Positions 8,718-18,208 of a stretch of 64,000 nucleotides of DNA are shown in pieces (position 1 is the first letter of the stretch; each line of letters opens with the position of its first letter). Both the position numbers and the translations under genes were made by a program. The notes beneath the pieces are model-generated. The model had not been told where the DNA came from, did no database searches, and worked only from the letters and a program-made list of their open reading frames with translations. This stretch comes from JAJPJE01 sp963848375 (lineage in GTDB: Bacteria; Acidobacteriota; Terriglobia; Terriglobales; Acidobacteriaceae): NCBI GenBank assembly GCA_963848375.1, contig CAWKDK010000018.1, forward strand, positions 620,001-684,000, written 5' to 3'.

Positions 8718-9193
8718 AAGGGTCAGAAGCTTCCGGTCGGGTCAAGGACTCTCCGGAACGCTCCGTAAAGCCGGAGCAAAGATTGCAGATTACGACGCCT
8801 TCTCGTGAATGAGGGCACAGTAGCCGGCGACAAGGTGCCGGACAAGGATTGCAGCAGGTTCGCTCTGGTGAGCGAATCGAGGACAGAGCCAGCATTGCGG
8901 GTAACGGCCCCCTCGGAAGTCGGAGTGAGATTCGGATGAGTGGAAACTCCGATAGCGGTACCGAGAGAGCGGTCACAGAACTTTGTTGGGCCTGAATAGG
9001 TGCGAAAGATTCCTAAGCAGAACAGGATTCCTTCCAACGGGCATGTTGGAGGCGTGAGATACCGGTCCAAGGCCGTTCCGATTTGGGACAGCCGGGGATA
9101 AGTGTTTGCGCTCGCCAGCCGCCTTCCTGCAATTGAGTCCAGCTTTTGTAAGACCTACCGTTGGTCATCGCCGGTGTTTCACCGGAGCTTTGA
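8718..9193 (+). other. 475-nt gap, probable rng promoter and long leader
   Basis: I see no convincing gene here. The stretch has several short inverted repeats, including TCCGG-CCGGA near 8750-8775 and the CCGGTG hairpin just before rng. Enterobacterial rne has a long structured 5' untranslated region through which RNase E controls its own mRNA, so an analogous leader is possible. That is an analogy, not a sequence match. An unrecognised small RNA is the alternative. Confidence 0.35.
9171..9187 (+). promoter_or_regulatory. Hairpin overlapping the rng ribosome binding site
   Basis: CCGGTG (9171-9176), loop TTT and CACCGG (9180-9185) form a perfect 6-bp stem. The Shine-Dalgarno GGAG (9184-9187) begins inside its 3' arm, and ATG follows at 9194 after six bases. 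Folding would partly hide the ribosome binding site. Confidence 0.45.
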
Positions 9194-12100
9194 ATGTCAA
9201 AAGAATTGTATGTGTCTTCCACACCGCACCAAACCAAGGTTGCGCTGGTGGAAAACGACCAACTGGCTGAAGTCTATTTCGAACGCGAAAATGAATACAC
9301 CTTAGCCGGATCCATTTATAAGGGCCGGGTTACCCGCGTGCTGCCAGGCATGCAGTCGGCCTTCGTCGATATCGGACTGGAACGGGATGCATTCCTGTAC
9401 GTTTCCGACTTTTTCGAACTCGAGGACGAGGATGAGACCTTCGATCCCATACCAGCCGGAGCGGCCAAACCATTTCAGGCACAGCCAGAACCAAGGCCGG
9501 AGCCGGTCGTACTGACGTCGCCGGAAGAAGAGGGTGAGGAGCCGGAAGCGGCAGTCCACGAAGCGACAGGCACGAACGGAGCGGCAGAAGGAGGCCGGGA
9601 AGATGATGGGAACCGGCGCTGGCGAGGAAGGAATCGCCGGAGACGCGGTCGTCGCGGATTCCCGGAAAACAAGTTTGCGCAACCCGAGCACCAGCAGAGC
9701 GGCGAGGCGGAGTCGGAAGAAGCGGAGGACGAAGGCGAAGTACCGCAGGCACCGATCGTGCTGCCGGGCGAGTCGCTGGCGAAGTTCAATCGCAAGCGAG
9801 TAGAGCAGGTCCAGACGGAAGCCGCTTCGCCTGTCGCGGATGAGCAGGATACAGATCAAGAAGAAGAGTCGGCGGTAGAGACGAGCACGGAAGCGACTCC
9901 GGAAGTTGCGGCCGCTCCTGAAGTGCCGGTTCGGCGGGAACAACCGAAGGCGTATGAGCCGATCATTCTGCCGGGCGAGTCGCTGGCGAAATACAACCGG
10001 AATCGCGGTCAGAAAGCGGAAGAGGCACCGGGTGCTGCGAAGGAAGAACCGGCAGCTGAGGCTACGCCTGCTCCCCGGGCACGGGAAACTCGTCGCGAAG
10101 AATATAGGCCGTATGCGCCGATCGTGCTGCCCGGCGAGTCGATTTCGAAGTATCGCAACAAGCCAGTGGCTGCGCCAGCCGTCGCTGAGAAACGGGCCGA
10201 GGAGAATACGGAGGCGGCGGAGTCGGTAGCGGCCGAGGCGAGAGTCGAAGCTGGCGAAGAGAATGGGTCGATCGCTGCGCCAGTTGAGCATGTGGCTGCG
10301 GCGGAATCTCTGCCGGTGGAGCCCAAGCCGGAAGCGCTGAACTGGTGGCAAGAAGCTGACGCGAAAGAGCCTGTGCAGGAAACGCAAGAACTGAGTACGA
10401 GCAGGAACAGCACGTCGAGTCGGCGTCGGGTGCGGTGGAAGCCGAGCCCGAGCAACAACCCGAAGAGCGAGTTGAGATCCATGAAGCGGAGCGGGCGCAC
10501 GAGCAGGAAGCTGGGCATCATGCCGAGCAGACGCGTCCCAGCCGTTTTGGGCGGATGAAGGCGTTCATCTTTGGGGAAGAAGAGCAACGGCGGGGGAAGA
10601 AGAGCAAGGGCGGGGGGAAGAAGAGTCGCCGCGGCACGAGGAGCGCAGAGCTGAGAGTGCCGTAGAAGCTGAACATCACGAAGAGCATCCGACCAGCGCC
10701 TCGATAAGCTTCGAGGGTGGGCATGAGTCCGAAGTTCACTCGGAGTTCGAAGGCGGGCATGAAGCGGAAGTCGGCGAGCATGTGATCGCAGCGTAAGGAG
10801 CCCGATTATCGAAATGCGCCGCTAGGTGCCTTTGAAGAAGAACTAATCGAAGGCGATGAGGAAGAAGACATTCCTCACCCGTCGGAAGTGCTCTACGAGC
10901 CCGATTCCTACGAAGAGATGGAAGAGGAGACGCTCGAGCGCGCCGCAATGGCAGCCAACGAACTCGGTGACGAACTGGAAGAAGACGAGACGAACGGCTA
11001 CGCAACCGACGAAGAGAACGGCGAGGAAGCTGAGTCTGCGGAAGAGCCGGAGTTGGCGGCACGCGCGGAGACGCGCGGTCCTTCAGGTACGGCAGGATTC
11101 CAGCGGGCGCCGCGTCCAGAGTATGACCGCAATCACCGTCGCGGACGTCGTGGTGGTAGTGGTGGGAGACGGCCGCAGCGCGGCGGTGCGCGGAGAGAGC
11201 AGTCGCGTCCAACGGTGATGATCAGCGATGTCCTCAAAGAAGGACAGGAAGTGCTGGTACAGATCGCCAAGGAGCCGATCGGCAAGAAGGGCGCACGCAT
11301 CACCAGCCACATCGCGCTACCGGGACGATTCCTGGTGTACATGCCGTCGGTGAATCATACGGGCGTATCGCGGAAGATTGCGTCGGATGAAGAACGCCAG
11401 CGGCTGAAGCGGATCGTCAACAGCGAGCGCGAGAACGGCCACGGCGGATTTATCGTGCGTACGGCTGCGGCGGGAATTGCCGAAGACGAGTTGCGCGCCG
11501 ATATTCGCTTCCTGAAGAGCTTGTGGAATGACATCAAGAGCCGCGCGGACAGTTCGAAACCGCCGGCGCTGATCTATCACGATCTAAACCTGGTAGAGCG
11601 CACGCTGCGCGACCTGGTGACGGAAGACTTCTCGGCAATCTGGGTGGACACCGAGCCGGAGTACGAGCGCGTGGTGCGGTTCGTAAATCGGTTCCAGTCA
11701 TCGCTGACTCGGCGCGTGAAGCTTTATTCGAAGGACACGCCGCTATTCGAGCAATTCGGCGTCGAGGAAGAAATCAACAAGGGGTTGCGGTCGAAGGTGT
11801 GGCTGAAGAGTGGCGGCTACATCGTGATCAACCAGACGGAAGCGCTGGTCGCGATCGACATCAACACCGGCAAGTACGTGGGTAAAACCACGCGCCTGGA
11901 AGACACGATCTTCAAGACGAACCTGGATGCGATCAAGGAGATCGTGCGGCAGATACGGCTGCGCGACCTGGGCGGCATCATCGTGATCGACTTCATCGAC
12001 ATGGATGAGCGCCGCAATCGGCAGAAGATCATGCAAGCACTGGAAGAGGAGTTGCAGAACGATCGTGCGCCCTCAAAGGTGCTGCAGTTCAACGATTTCG

Positions 12101-12408
12101 GACTGGTGGCAATTACCCGCAAACGCGTGAAGCAGTCACTGGAGCGCACGTTAGGCAGCCCGTGCCCGTACTGCTCGGCGAATGGCTATGTAAAGTCGCC
12201 GCAGACGGTGTGCAACGAGATCTATACCGAGATGCGCAAGATGGCTCGGCACTTCGAACATGACATCACATTGCGGGTGAATCCGGAAGTCGCGAAGGAA
12301 TTGAAGGGGAACAACGGAAAGTGGCTCAGCGAAATGGAAGAACTGACCAGCCATAACATCCTGGTGAAAGCAGATCCGACTCTGCATCAGGAACAGTTCG
12401 ACATGTAG
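9194..12408 (+). CDS. rng: Ribonuclease E/G with large S1-domain insertion (three apparent frameshifts)
   Basis: This endoribonuclease processes rRNA and degrades mRNA. The N-terminus (MSKELYVSS, AGSIYKGRVTRVLPGMQSAF) begins the S1 domain. The S1 domain resumes only near 11220 (VLKEGQEVLVQIAKEPIGKK), followed by the RNase H-like and DNase I-like parts (ALVAIDINTGKYVG; GGIIVIDFIDM, with the catalytic Asp pair) and the zinc-link motif CPYCSANG. About 530 residues of acidic, Arg-rich low-complexity sequence are therefore inserted within S1. The insert holds three copies of PI[VI]LPGES[LI]xK[FY] (from 9752, 9959 and 10118). The continuous charged sequence changes frame near 10391, 10595 (in a G-run) and 10794; joining the pieces gives about 1070 residues. 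Both catalytic halves are well preserved, so indel errors in repetitive DNA are more likely than gene loss. A strong terminator follows. Confidence 0.9.
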
Positions 12409-12447
12409 CTGAAGGCCATTTCACGTTTCGCGTTTCACGAAACCATG

Positions 12448-12490
12448 AACCCCATCCAGGCAAGAAAGCCGGGGTGGGGTTTTTCTTTTT
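12448..12490 (+). terminator. Rho-independent terminator after rng
   Basis: AACCCCATCC pairs with GGGTGGGGTT (one G-U), extended by inner GGC/GCC around AAGAAA, and is followed by a T-rich tail. It lies 40 bp after the rng stop. Confidence 0.85.
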
Positions 12491-12592
12491 GCACAGAAGG
12501 TGCCCACGGAATCGGCGCGGCGTACAACGATATGCATCGGCAATACTTCTAATCATTCGACGTAAACTGAGCTGAAACTTGGCGGAGGAACG

Positions 12593-12886
12593 ATGCCGAA
12601 CTGGAAAAAAGCGGTAGTCATTGGATCGCTAACGGCGGGGGCCCTGATGCTGATTAAAGGAAGACGGCCGGCTGGTGTGATTTGCGCCACCGTTGGCCTG
12701 GCAGTTTTGGCCGCGGAATATCCGGAGCGCTTCGAGACCGTCTGGGAGAATGCGCCTGAATACGTCGCGCGCGGCACGCAGATCTTTAACACGCTCTCCC
12801 GGCTGGCAGAGCGGTTTGCAGAAAGCGCGGAAAGCCGCGGCCTGGGCGGAGCACTGCGCGAGATGGGCTCTGAGTACGCAGGGTAG
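12593..12886 (+). CDS. Small membrane protein of unknown function
   Basis: This 97-residue protein is preceded by GGAGGA at a good distance from ATG 12593. Residues 8-45 hold two short hydrophobic stretches (VVIGSLTAGALML and GVICATVGLAVLAA) separated by a basic turn (KGRRPAG), giving a likely membrane hairpin. An amphipathic acidic helical tail follows (about 46-97). I do not recognise a family. It is transcribed alone between the rng terminator and the convergent DUF3857 gene. Confidence 0.65.
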   Translation: MPNWKKAVVIGSLTAGALMLIKGRRPAGVICATVGLAVLAAEYPERFETVWENAPEYVARGTQIFNTLSRLAERFAESAESRGLGGALREMGSEYAG

Positions 12887-12982
12887 TTCGTCTAAGAAAA
12901 CGAATGCGTTCGACCGGGCTGTGAGCTATGCCAGCCCGATATCTTTTCCTCCATCTACATCCTGTTCGGCGCTCTCCCTCAC

Positions 12983-13013
12983 CCTACGCAAAAGAAGCGT
13001 AGGATGGGGCACC
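12983..13013. repeat. Hairpin followed by GGGGCACCC (repeat type A, copy 2)
   Basis: CCTACGC (12983-12989) and GCGTAGG (12997-13003) form a 7-bp stem with loop AAAAGAA, followed by ATGGGGCACCC. It has the same layout as 7460-7493 with a different stem, and lies between two convergent genes. Confidence 0.55.
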
Positions 13014-13037
13014 CACTAGTGGCCCGACGAATAACCC

Positions 13038-16000
13038 TTAGCCAGCGAGATGAACTTTGATTTCGGTGTGGAAGGCTTTTTCGACGTCGTTGCAGAAGGC
13101 CCGGAACGCTGGATATTCGGCAGGCGTGATGCGGAGCTGGCGGAATTGCACCGAAGTGCTCACGACGAGTTCATGGCCGCGACGTTCATAGCGAAGGACG
13201 GCAACTCCGAACGGAGTGTCCAGAGTGGTTGACTTGGGAATGTCTTCGAACGAAGCGCCTTCGGGCAAAGCGAAGTGCAACTCTTCTTCTGTGGTCCATG
13301 GTGCCGGCAAGCGCAGATCCTGCGAGCGCGTCGGCAGAGAGGCAAGAGTTTCCGTGTACTTGTGCGGCATCCAGGAGGAGAGGAGCGAGAGCGTCCGGGA
13401 TCCCGCGAACGTGTTGATCGATCCTGTGAATTTGAGATTGATGTCGCGCTCGACATCATCGGCCCCGTCTACGAGGATGTCTTCGACGCGCACGGCGGGA
13501 TAGACCTGCGCGAGGTTAGAACGGAGAGAATCGCGCTGGTGATCGCTCACTTCGAATTCACGGCGCAGGCCTGGAGCGTCTTCTCCGCGCGTGTAGGCGG
13601 ATCCGCTGAACGTGATCGTGCCGTCCGTCTGTACCGATGCACGGACCACGCGGTGCGTGTAGTTTTCCATCGGCAAGGTTACGGGAATGCGGCGAAAGAT
13701 TGCGTCACCGTCGGCGCCGACGGTAAGCGCCATGGCTCCCTGGTCATCGAGAGGTAATTCGTGCGAGCCCGCGTATTCCGCGGTGCCGTCGAGCCAGAGC
13801 TGGTATTTGGGAACGTAAACGATGGCGTGATCGAAGATCTGGAGCGAAGTGGCTTTGTCACCCACGTCGCCCATCTTGCGCGTGCGAACCAGGGCGAAGT
13901 CTGCGTCGATACCGGCAGCACGCATGAGCGCGACCATGAGGCTAGCTTTATCTTTGCAGTCGCCAAAACGGCGAGCATACACCTGGCTGACTGGATAAGG
14001 CTTGTAGCTGTAAACGCCGAATTCAAGGCCGACATAATGCGTGTTTTCGATGACGAACTGGTGAATCGCGCGAATCTTTTCGAGATCGGTGGTGTGCCCC
14101 TGAACGAGCTTATCCAGAGCAGTTCGAAGAGCGCTGTCGAGCTGTAACTGCGGCGCAATGAAATCGGCATACCACTTTCCGAAACCCTGCCACGAATCGA
14201 AGGTGGAGACGTTCACATAGGGCGCGGTTTCCGTGAGTGAGGGACCGCGCGGCTCGGTGTGGAGCGGCGGCATGTTGCGAACTTCCCAGCTGTAGGTGCG
14301 AAGTGAGCCGTCAGTTTTGACCGCGGCTGGTGATGGCATGCGGTACTCCGAAACGTTAAGCGCTTCGGAAACTGGCGCGATCAGAACGTAACGGCGAAGC
14401 TTTTCCGGCAGCGATGATTGAAACGTGACGAGCCCGCCGTAGTAGCTGCCGTACGGGTTAACGTTCGTCTTCGGAGAGATGCGGTATTCGAGATCGAGCA
14501 CGTCGCCTTTGGAGAGGTGCGGGAAGCGCAGGACGCGCTGGCGAGTGTCGTAGTACATGGAGATGGCGGCGTCCGAATAGCCGGTTTCACCGCCATTTTC
14601 CGCGAGAACGGTGCGGCCATCGGGTTTGTGAACGCGTGCCGAGATCAGGTCCAGTTTCTGGAGCGCGTAGCTGTACTGAATGCGATAGGTGGAATAGTCA
14701 GAGGCGCCCGAGTCGGTGTTCATCAACAGAATGAGTTGGTTGTGCTGCGAACTCTGCCCGTTGGGTGAAACGCGTTCTACGGTAACGTTTGCGAGCGAAG
14801 TGACGTTCGACGAATCGGATGGAGGATTGATCCGAAGGTCGCGCAATGTGTCAGCGACGTTGACTAGATGCTGGCGGTCCGAATCGTTCGTCGGCGCCGG
14901 TGGGCCGGGAAACTGCCGTCGCAGGTTTTCCGATTGCGCGTTCAACTCAGCCGCCTTCGCCAGTTCCTTCTCGTACTGGACCTTGTGCCCACTGCTGCCG
15001 TAGAGGTATGCGAGCCACTCATGGAGCGAAGGGTCGTTGGGATGCTGAGCGACCTGCGACTCCATAGTGCGAATCGCTTCATCCACTCGGCTGCTCTTGC
15101 TGTCGAGAGTGGAGAGGGAGCTGGCCGACTCGGTGTTTGCGGGATGAAGGGAAAGCTCGTGGTGCTCCAACTCGCGAAGCTTGGCAGAATTCTCCGTACG
15201 CTGGTAGACGTGCTTCAGAGCCTTGTAAACGGCAGGGTCTTCCGTGGATCCTGCCAACGCCGGTTCGAGCAAGCGGGTGGCGTCGCAGAATAGTCCGAGG
15301 TCGGCATACTTGAGGCCGAGCTCTCGGCGCAGCCAAAGGGGAGCGGGGAATCGCGCTTCCAGCTTGCGGTAAGCAGCAATGGCGGAAGAAGAGCGCCCCA
15401 TCGCGAGATTCACATCGGCTAGTTGCTTGCCGATTACAAAGTCACGGGGATCGCTGGTCGCAGCGGTTTGTAATCGTGTGCGTGCTTTCAGCGGCTGATG
15501 GCGATCGATGTAGTAACTCGCGAGGAGGGCATTGGCCTTGGCGTCGCGGGGATTGTTGTGCAAAGCATGTTGCAGGGCGGAGAGTCTGCAGGAAGCTAGC
15601 GAGCAGGTTTCAGCGACATTCACCCAGCGGGCAGCCGTTGGTGCGAGCTGGGCAGCCTTGTCGAATTCGTCAGAATAGCCTTGGCGACTATGAATCTGCG
15701 CGACTTCAGCAAGTGTTTCGTGAGCCGCAGCCGATGAGGGATCGGCATTCACGGCCTGTTGAGCACTGTGGATCAGTTCGTCTGCGTGCGAATTGCTTGG
15801 TTCGGGGTTTAGCGCGTTCTCGCCCTTGGGGCTGGTGAGGTACGAACGAGCCTCGTCGCGCAGGAGAATGCTCTGGCGTTTGTCAGCCGCTACGTTGTGG
15901 AGAAAGTCAGTGACTTCGGCGGCATTGTCGACGTAGTCGCTTAGATTTCGGATTCGATTCAGCAGGACAGAAGCTTGCGCGGGCGAGGCAGAGGTGAAGT

Positions 16001-16136
16001 TAGCTTCCGCAGCGGCAAGGCGAAGCTCGTATGGATTGGTTGAGGGAGCGTGCTGGTGCGCTTCCTGACTCCAGCTCAAAGCTGCGAGCCCAAGAACAAA
16101 TACAAAAAGCGACGAACGCAAGTCGACGAAGGGCAT
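13038..16136 (-). CDS. Secreted TPR / DUF3857 / transglutaminase-like protein
   Basis: This 1032-residue protein starts with a signal peptide (FVFVLGLAALSWSQE). Residues about 30-400 are TPR-like helical repeats. Residues about 440-620 match DUF3857 (YRIQYSYALQKLDLIS; ALNVSEYRMP). Residues about 660-790 form a transglutaminase-like domain with the nucleophilic Cys in FGDCKDKASLMVALMRAAG and a downstream His in IFDHAIVYV; an Asp in LWLDGTAEYAG completes the likely triad. The rest is a beta-rich DUF3858-like tail. This architecture is known from Bacteroidetes and Acidobacteriota, where the substrate is unknown; a periplasmic protein-modifying or peptidase role is inferred. It is divergent from the next gene, with 248 bp between them. 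Confidence 0.88.
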   Translation of the reverse strand: MPFVDLRSSLFVFVLGLAALSWSQEAHQHAPSTNPYELRLAAAEANFTSASPAQASVLLNRIRNLSDYVDNAAEVTDFLHNVAADKRQSILLRDEARSYLTSPKGENALNPEPSNSHADELIHSAQQAVNADPSSAAAHETLAEVAQIHSRQGYSDEFDKAAQLAPTAARWVNVAETCSLASCRLSALQHALHNNPRDAKANALLASYYIDRHQPLKARTRLQTAATSDPRDFVIGKQLADVNLAMGRSSSAIAAYRKLEARFPAPLWLRRELGLKYADLGLFCDATRLLEPALAGSTEDPAVYKALKHVYQRTENSAKLRELEHHELSLHPANTESASSLSTLDSKSSRVDEAIRTMESQVAQHPNDPSLHEWLAYLYGSSGHKVQYEKELAKAAELNAQSENLRRQFPGPPAPTNDSDRQHLVNVADTLRDLRINPPSDSSNVTSLANVTVERVSPNGQSSQHNQLILLMNTDSGASDYSTYRIQYSYALQKLDLISARVHKPDGRTVLAENGGETGYSDAAISMYYDTRQRVLRFPHLSKGDVLDLEYRISPKTNVNPYGSYYGGLVTFQSSLPEKLRRYVLIAPVSEALNVSEYRMPSPAAVKTDGSLRTYSWEVRNMPPLHTEPRGPSLTETAPYVNVSTFDSWQGFGKWYADFIAPQLQLDSALRTALDKLVQGHTTDLEKIRAIHQFVIENTHYVGLEFGVYSYKPYPVSQVYARRFGDCKDKASLMVALMRAAGIDADFALVRTRKMGDVGDKATSLQIFDHAIVYVPKYQLWLDGTAEYAGSHELPLDDQGAMALTVGADGDAIFRRIPVTLPMENYTHRVVRASVQTDGTITFSGSAYTRGEDAPGLRREFEVSDHQRDSLRSNLAQVYPAVRVEDILVDGADDVERDINLKFTGSINTFAGSRTLSLLSSWMPHKYTETLASLPTRSQDLRLPAPWTTEEELHFALPEGASFEDIPKSTTLDTPFGVAVLRYERRGHELVVSTSVQFRQLRITPAEYPAFRAFCNDVEKAFHTEIKVHLAG

Positions 16137-16384
16137 CAGCGATTACGAATTGAACTCCCCGCCGGAATTCACCAGCGGGGAGCACCCTGCTAACGGCCCT
16201 CAGCGCGTTTCCCCCAGTTTCAAATTACGCCAGAGAGGCCGCTAAACTCGTTTGTGGGTGTGTTGCGGAAAGTATGCAGGTCCAAGCGGCGGGAGAGAAT
16301 TCATTGAAGTCCCTAGATACCCTACGGAAGAGACCTTAATTCGCAAAAAGATAGCCGGGATGGCACACGGGCGGATGACATCCC

Positions 16385-17098
16385 ATGATCCAAACGATCA
16401 CATCAGAAATTCGATATAGCACCACCCGGGGTGCGCAAGTGACTCGACTGTTTAGTAATCGCATTGTCTGTCTCTGCCTGTTGTTGTCTGTTTGTGGCGT
16501 CGGCTTCGCGCGCGACGCGAAGGACCGAAAGTACGTAGAGGATTCCTTTGCGGTTACGCTCTACTCAAGCTCCGTGTTCCTTCATGGGTATGTTCACGGA
16601 TATGAAGAAGGATTCCATAATGCTGACGTTGATATCCAGATGGCGCATGGATTTCGCGACGTAGGCACGATGACCGAATACAAGAAAGTTGGCGATTGTC
16701 CGGCGAATTCCGGCGATAAGAGCGTTTACGAACGCGGATTTCGCCAGGGATTTCGAGTGGGATACGTCGATGGAATGTCAGGACGGAGTTTCCGCGCGGT
16801 TCGTTCGTTGCGTATCGCCATGGCCGGTGTTTCGACGGACGAGTGGAATCAGCGGAGACGAGAATCGTTTGAAATGGGCATACAGGAAGGCTATTACGCG
16901 GGGCAGTCTGAAGGATTGCACGACGGACGCACCTCTGCCGCCTTCCGGCAGATGGACCCAGGCTGTACGGCGTTGGATCAGAATGCGCCTGCGGCGAAAG
17001 ACCCAGCGTATTGTGACGGCTTCCGCCGGGCCTTTTCGATTGGCTATTCCGACGGCTATACCAACCAGCAGGACAATCCGCACCTTGCCGTGAAATAA
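16385..17098 (+). CDS. Secreted protein with Gly-aromatic (GYxxGF) repeats, unknown function
   Basis: This protein has 237 residues or fewer. A hydrophobic segment, IVCLCLLLSVCGVGFA (about 27-42), followed by RDAKD looks like a signal peptide; a GTG start at 16439 would place it at a more typical distance. The mature part has four clusters in which Gly and Phe/Tyr alternate every three to four residues: HGYVHGYEEGFHNAD, ERGFRQGFRVGYVDG, MGIQEGYYAGQSEGLHDG and DGFRRAFSIGYSDGY. The spacing suggests helices with a Gly/aromatic face, similar in style to Yae1-type GY/EG repeats. Four Cys may form disulfides. I recognise no family. Confidence 0.7.
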   Translation: MIQTITSEIRYSTTRGAQVTRLFSNRIVCLCLLLSVCGVGFARDAKDRKYVEDSFAVTLYSSSVFLHGYVHGYEEGFHNADVDIQMAHGFRDVGTMTEYKKVGDCPANSGDKSVYERGFRQGFRVGYVDGMSGRSFRAVRSLRIAMAGVSTDEWNQRRRESFEMGIQEGYYAGQSEGLHDGRTSAAFRQMDPGCTALDQNAPAAKDPAYCDGFRRAFSIGYSDGYTNQQDNPHLAVK

Positions 17099-17266
17099 CG
17101 TGTTTCGACCGCGTTTTACCCGCTGATTTCGCGCACATGCATGGGCTGTACCCTTCCCGTATCGAGTAGTACGTGTCCTTTGGTTCATTGACCTAAGGGA
17201 TTCCCCGCTTTGCGGGAAGCTGAATTGACGTTATGCTTACGCCCGAACCCTTAAGGGAATCCCCAT

Positions 17267-17944
17267 ATGAAGGCTGCTGGCGCAAATATGAAAGCTGCTG
17301 CCACTCGTAAACCTAAGATTCAGATCGCGGTTGTGGAAACCGACCCGCTGCGCATGATTGGACTGCGCGCGCTTTTTGATACGGAATCGGATTTCGAACT
17401 CTCCGCCACGACGCTGGCCCAGTTGGCCACAGAGACCAATGTCGACATCGTGCTGCTGGGAAACCAGGCGGGACAGAACCTTTACGACACGATGGCGGGC
17501 CTGAAGGCCGCGCGTCCGGACTTGCGGATTATCGTGACCGGCACCGGCGCGGATGACGAGATGATCTTGAAGGCGCTAGCCGGCGGAGCTAAAGGCTACG
17601 TGGATGAAGGCGCCAGCCCCGAGGAGTTTGTGCAGGCGATCCGCATTGTTCAGCAAGGATCGGTTTGGGCGCCGCGCCGAGTGTTGTCGATGTTCATCGA
17701 GCGCGTGACCTCTTCGCCGGGACGAATCTTCCCCGCAGGCCGCGTGACGTTTACCGATCGTGAAAAGCAAGTTTTGGAACTGCTGGTGGCTGGCCGGTCG
17801 AATAAAGAGATCGGCAGTGCACTGGGAATTGAAGAGCGCACGGTAAAGGCGCACGTCGCGAAATTGATGCGCAAAGTAGGCGTACAGAACCGGATAGCGC
17901 TGTCGGTGCATGCGATTACGCATTCGCTGGTCAGTTCGAAGTAG
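17267..17944 (+). CDS. LuxR-family regulator with degenerate receiver domain
   Basis: This 225-residue protein is preceded by AAGGGA. The N-terminal 20-145 region has the receiver fold, but the key residues are missing: the acidic pair is VETDP instead of DD, the phospho-acceptor position reads IVLLGNQ where VLLD is expected, and the conserved Lys is replaced in GYVDEGAS. The C-terminal 155-215 region is a normal LuxR/GerE helix-turn-helix (LTDREKQVLELL-like: FTDREKQVLELLVAGRSNKE and ERTVKAHVAKLMRKVG). It probably binds DNA without being controlled by aspartate phosphorylation. No kinase gene is adjacent. It is followed 264 bp later by the SYLF gene. Confidence 0.88.
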   Translation: MKAAGANMKAAATRKPKIQIAVVETDPLRMIGLRALFDTESDFELSATTLAQLATETNVDIVLLGNQAGQNLYDTMAGLKAARPDLRIIVTGTGADDEMILKALAGGAKGYVDEGASPEEFVQAIRIVQQGSVWAPRRVLSMFIERVTSSPGRIFPAGRVTFTDREKQVLELLVAGRSNKEIGSALGIEERTVKAHVAKLMRKVGVQNRIALSVHAITHSLVSSK

Positions 17945-18208
17945 GCGTTACTTTCGGCCAATGACCGCGGTAACTTGAGCGAAAAATGGTTCAGGCCGAT
18001 ACTCAACTCACCTACCACAGAACCTGGGAGACGGGGGTTAAGGCTGATAACGAGGGTCATCTGCCTTAGCCCCTCACTTATTTTCGGGTAACCAACTCAG
18101 TACCTCTTTTCCTTCAACAACCCTGCCTGAGTTAACATCCAACTATTCACCTGTGAGCTGCTGCGTAGAGCCGCGGCCACAGGCAGAAGTCTTCCAGAAG
18201 GTGACGTC

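Noticed and set aside
8718..9193. RNase P RNA or tmRNA in the rng leader
   Set aside because: I looked for the conserved GAGGAAAGTC block of RNase P RNA and a tRNA-like end for tmRNA and found neither.
9302..10387. 361-codon open frame on the minus strand opposite rng
   Set aside because: It is the mirror of the Glu/Arg/Ala-rich insertion; its translation is Arg/Phe/Leu-rich low complexity, and the plus strand carries a clear RNase E/G.
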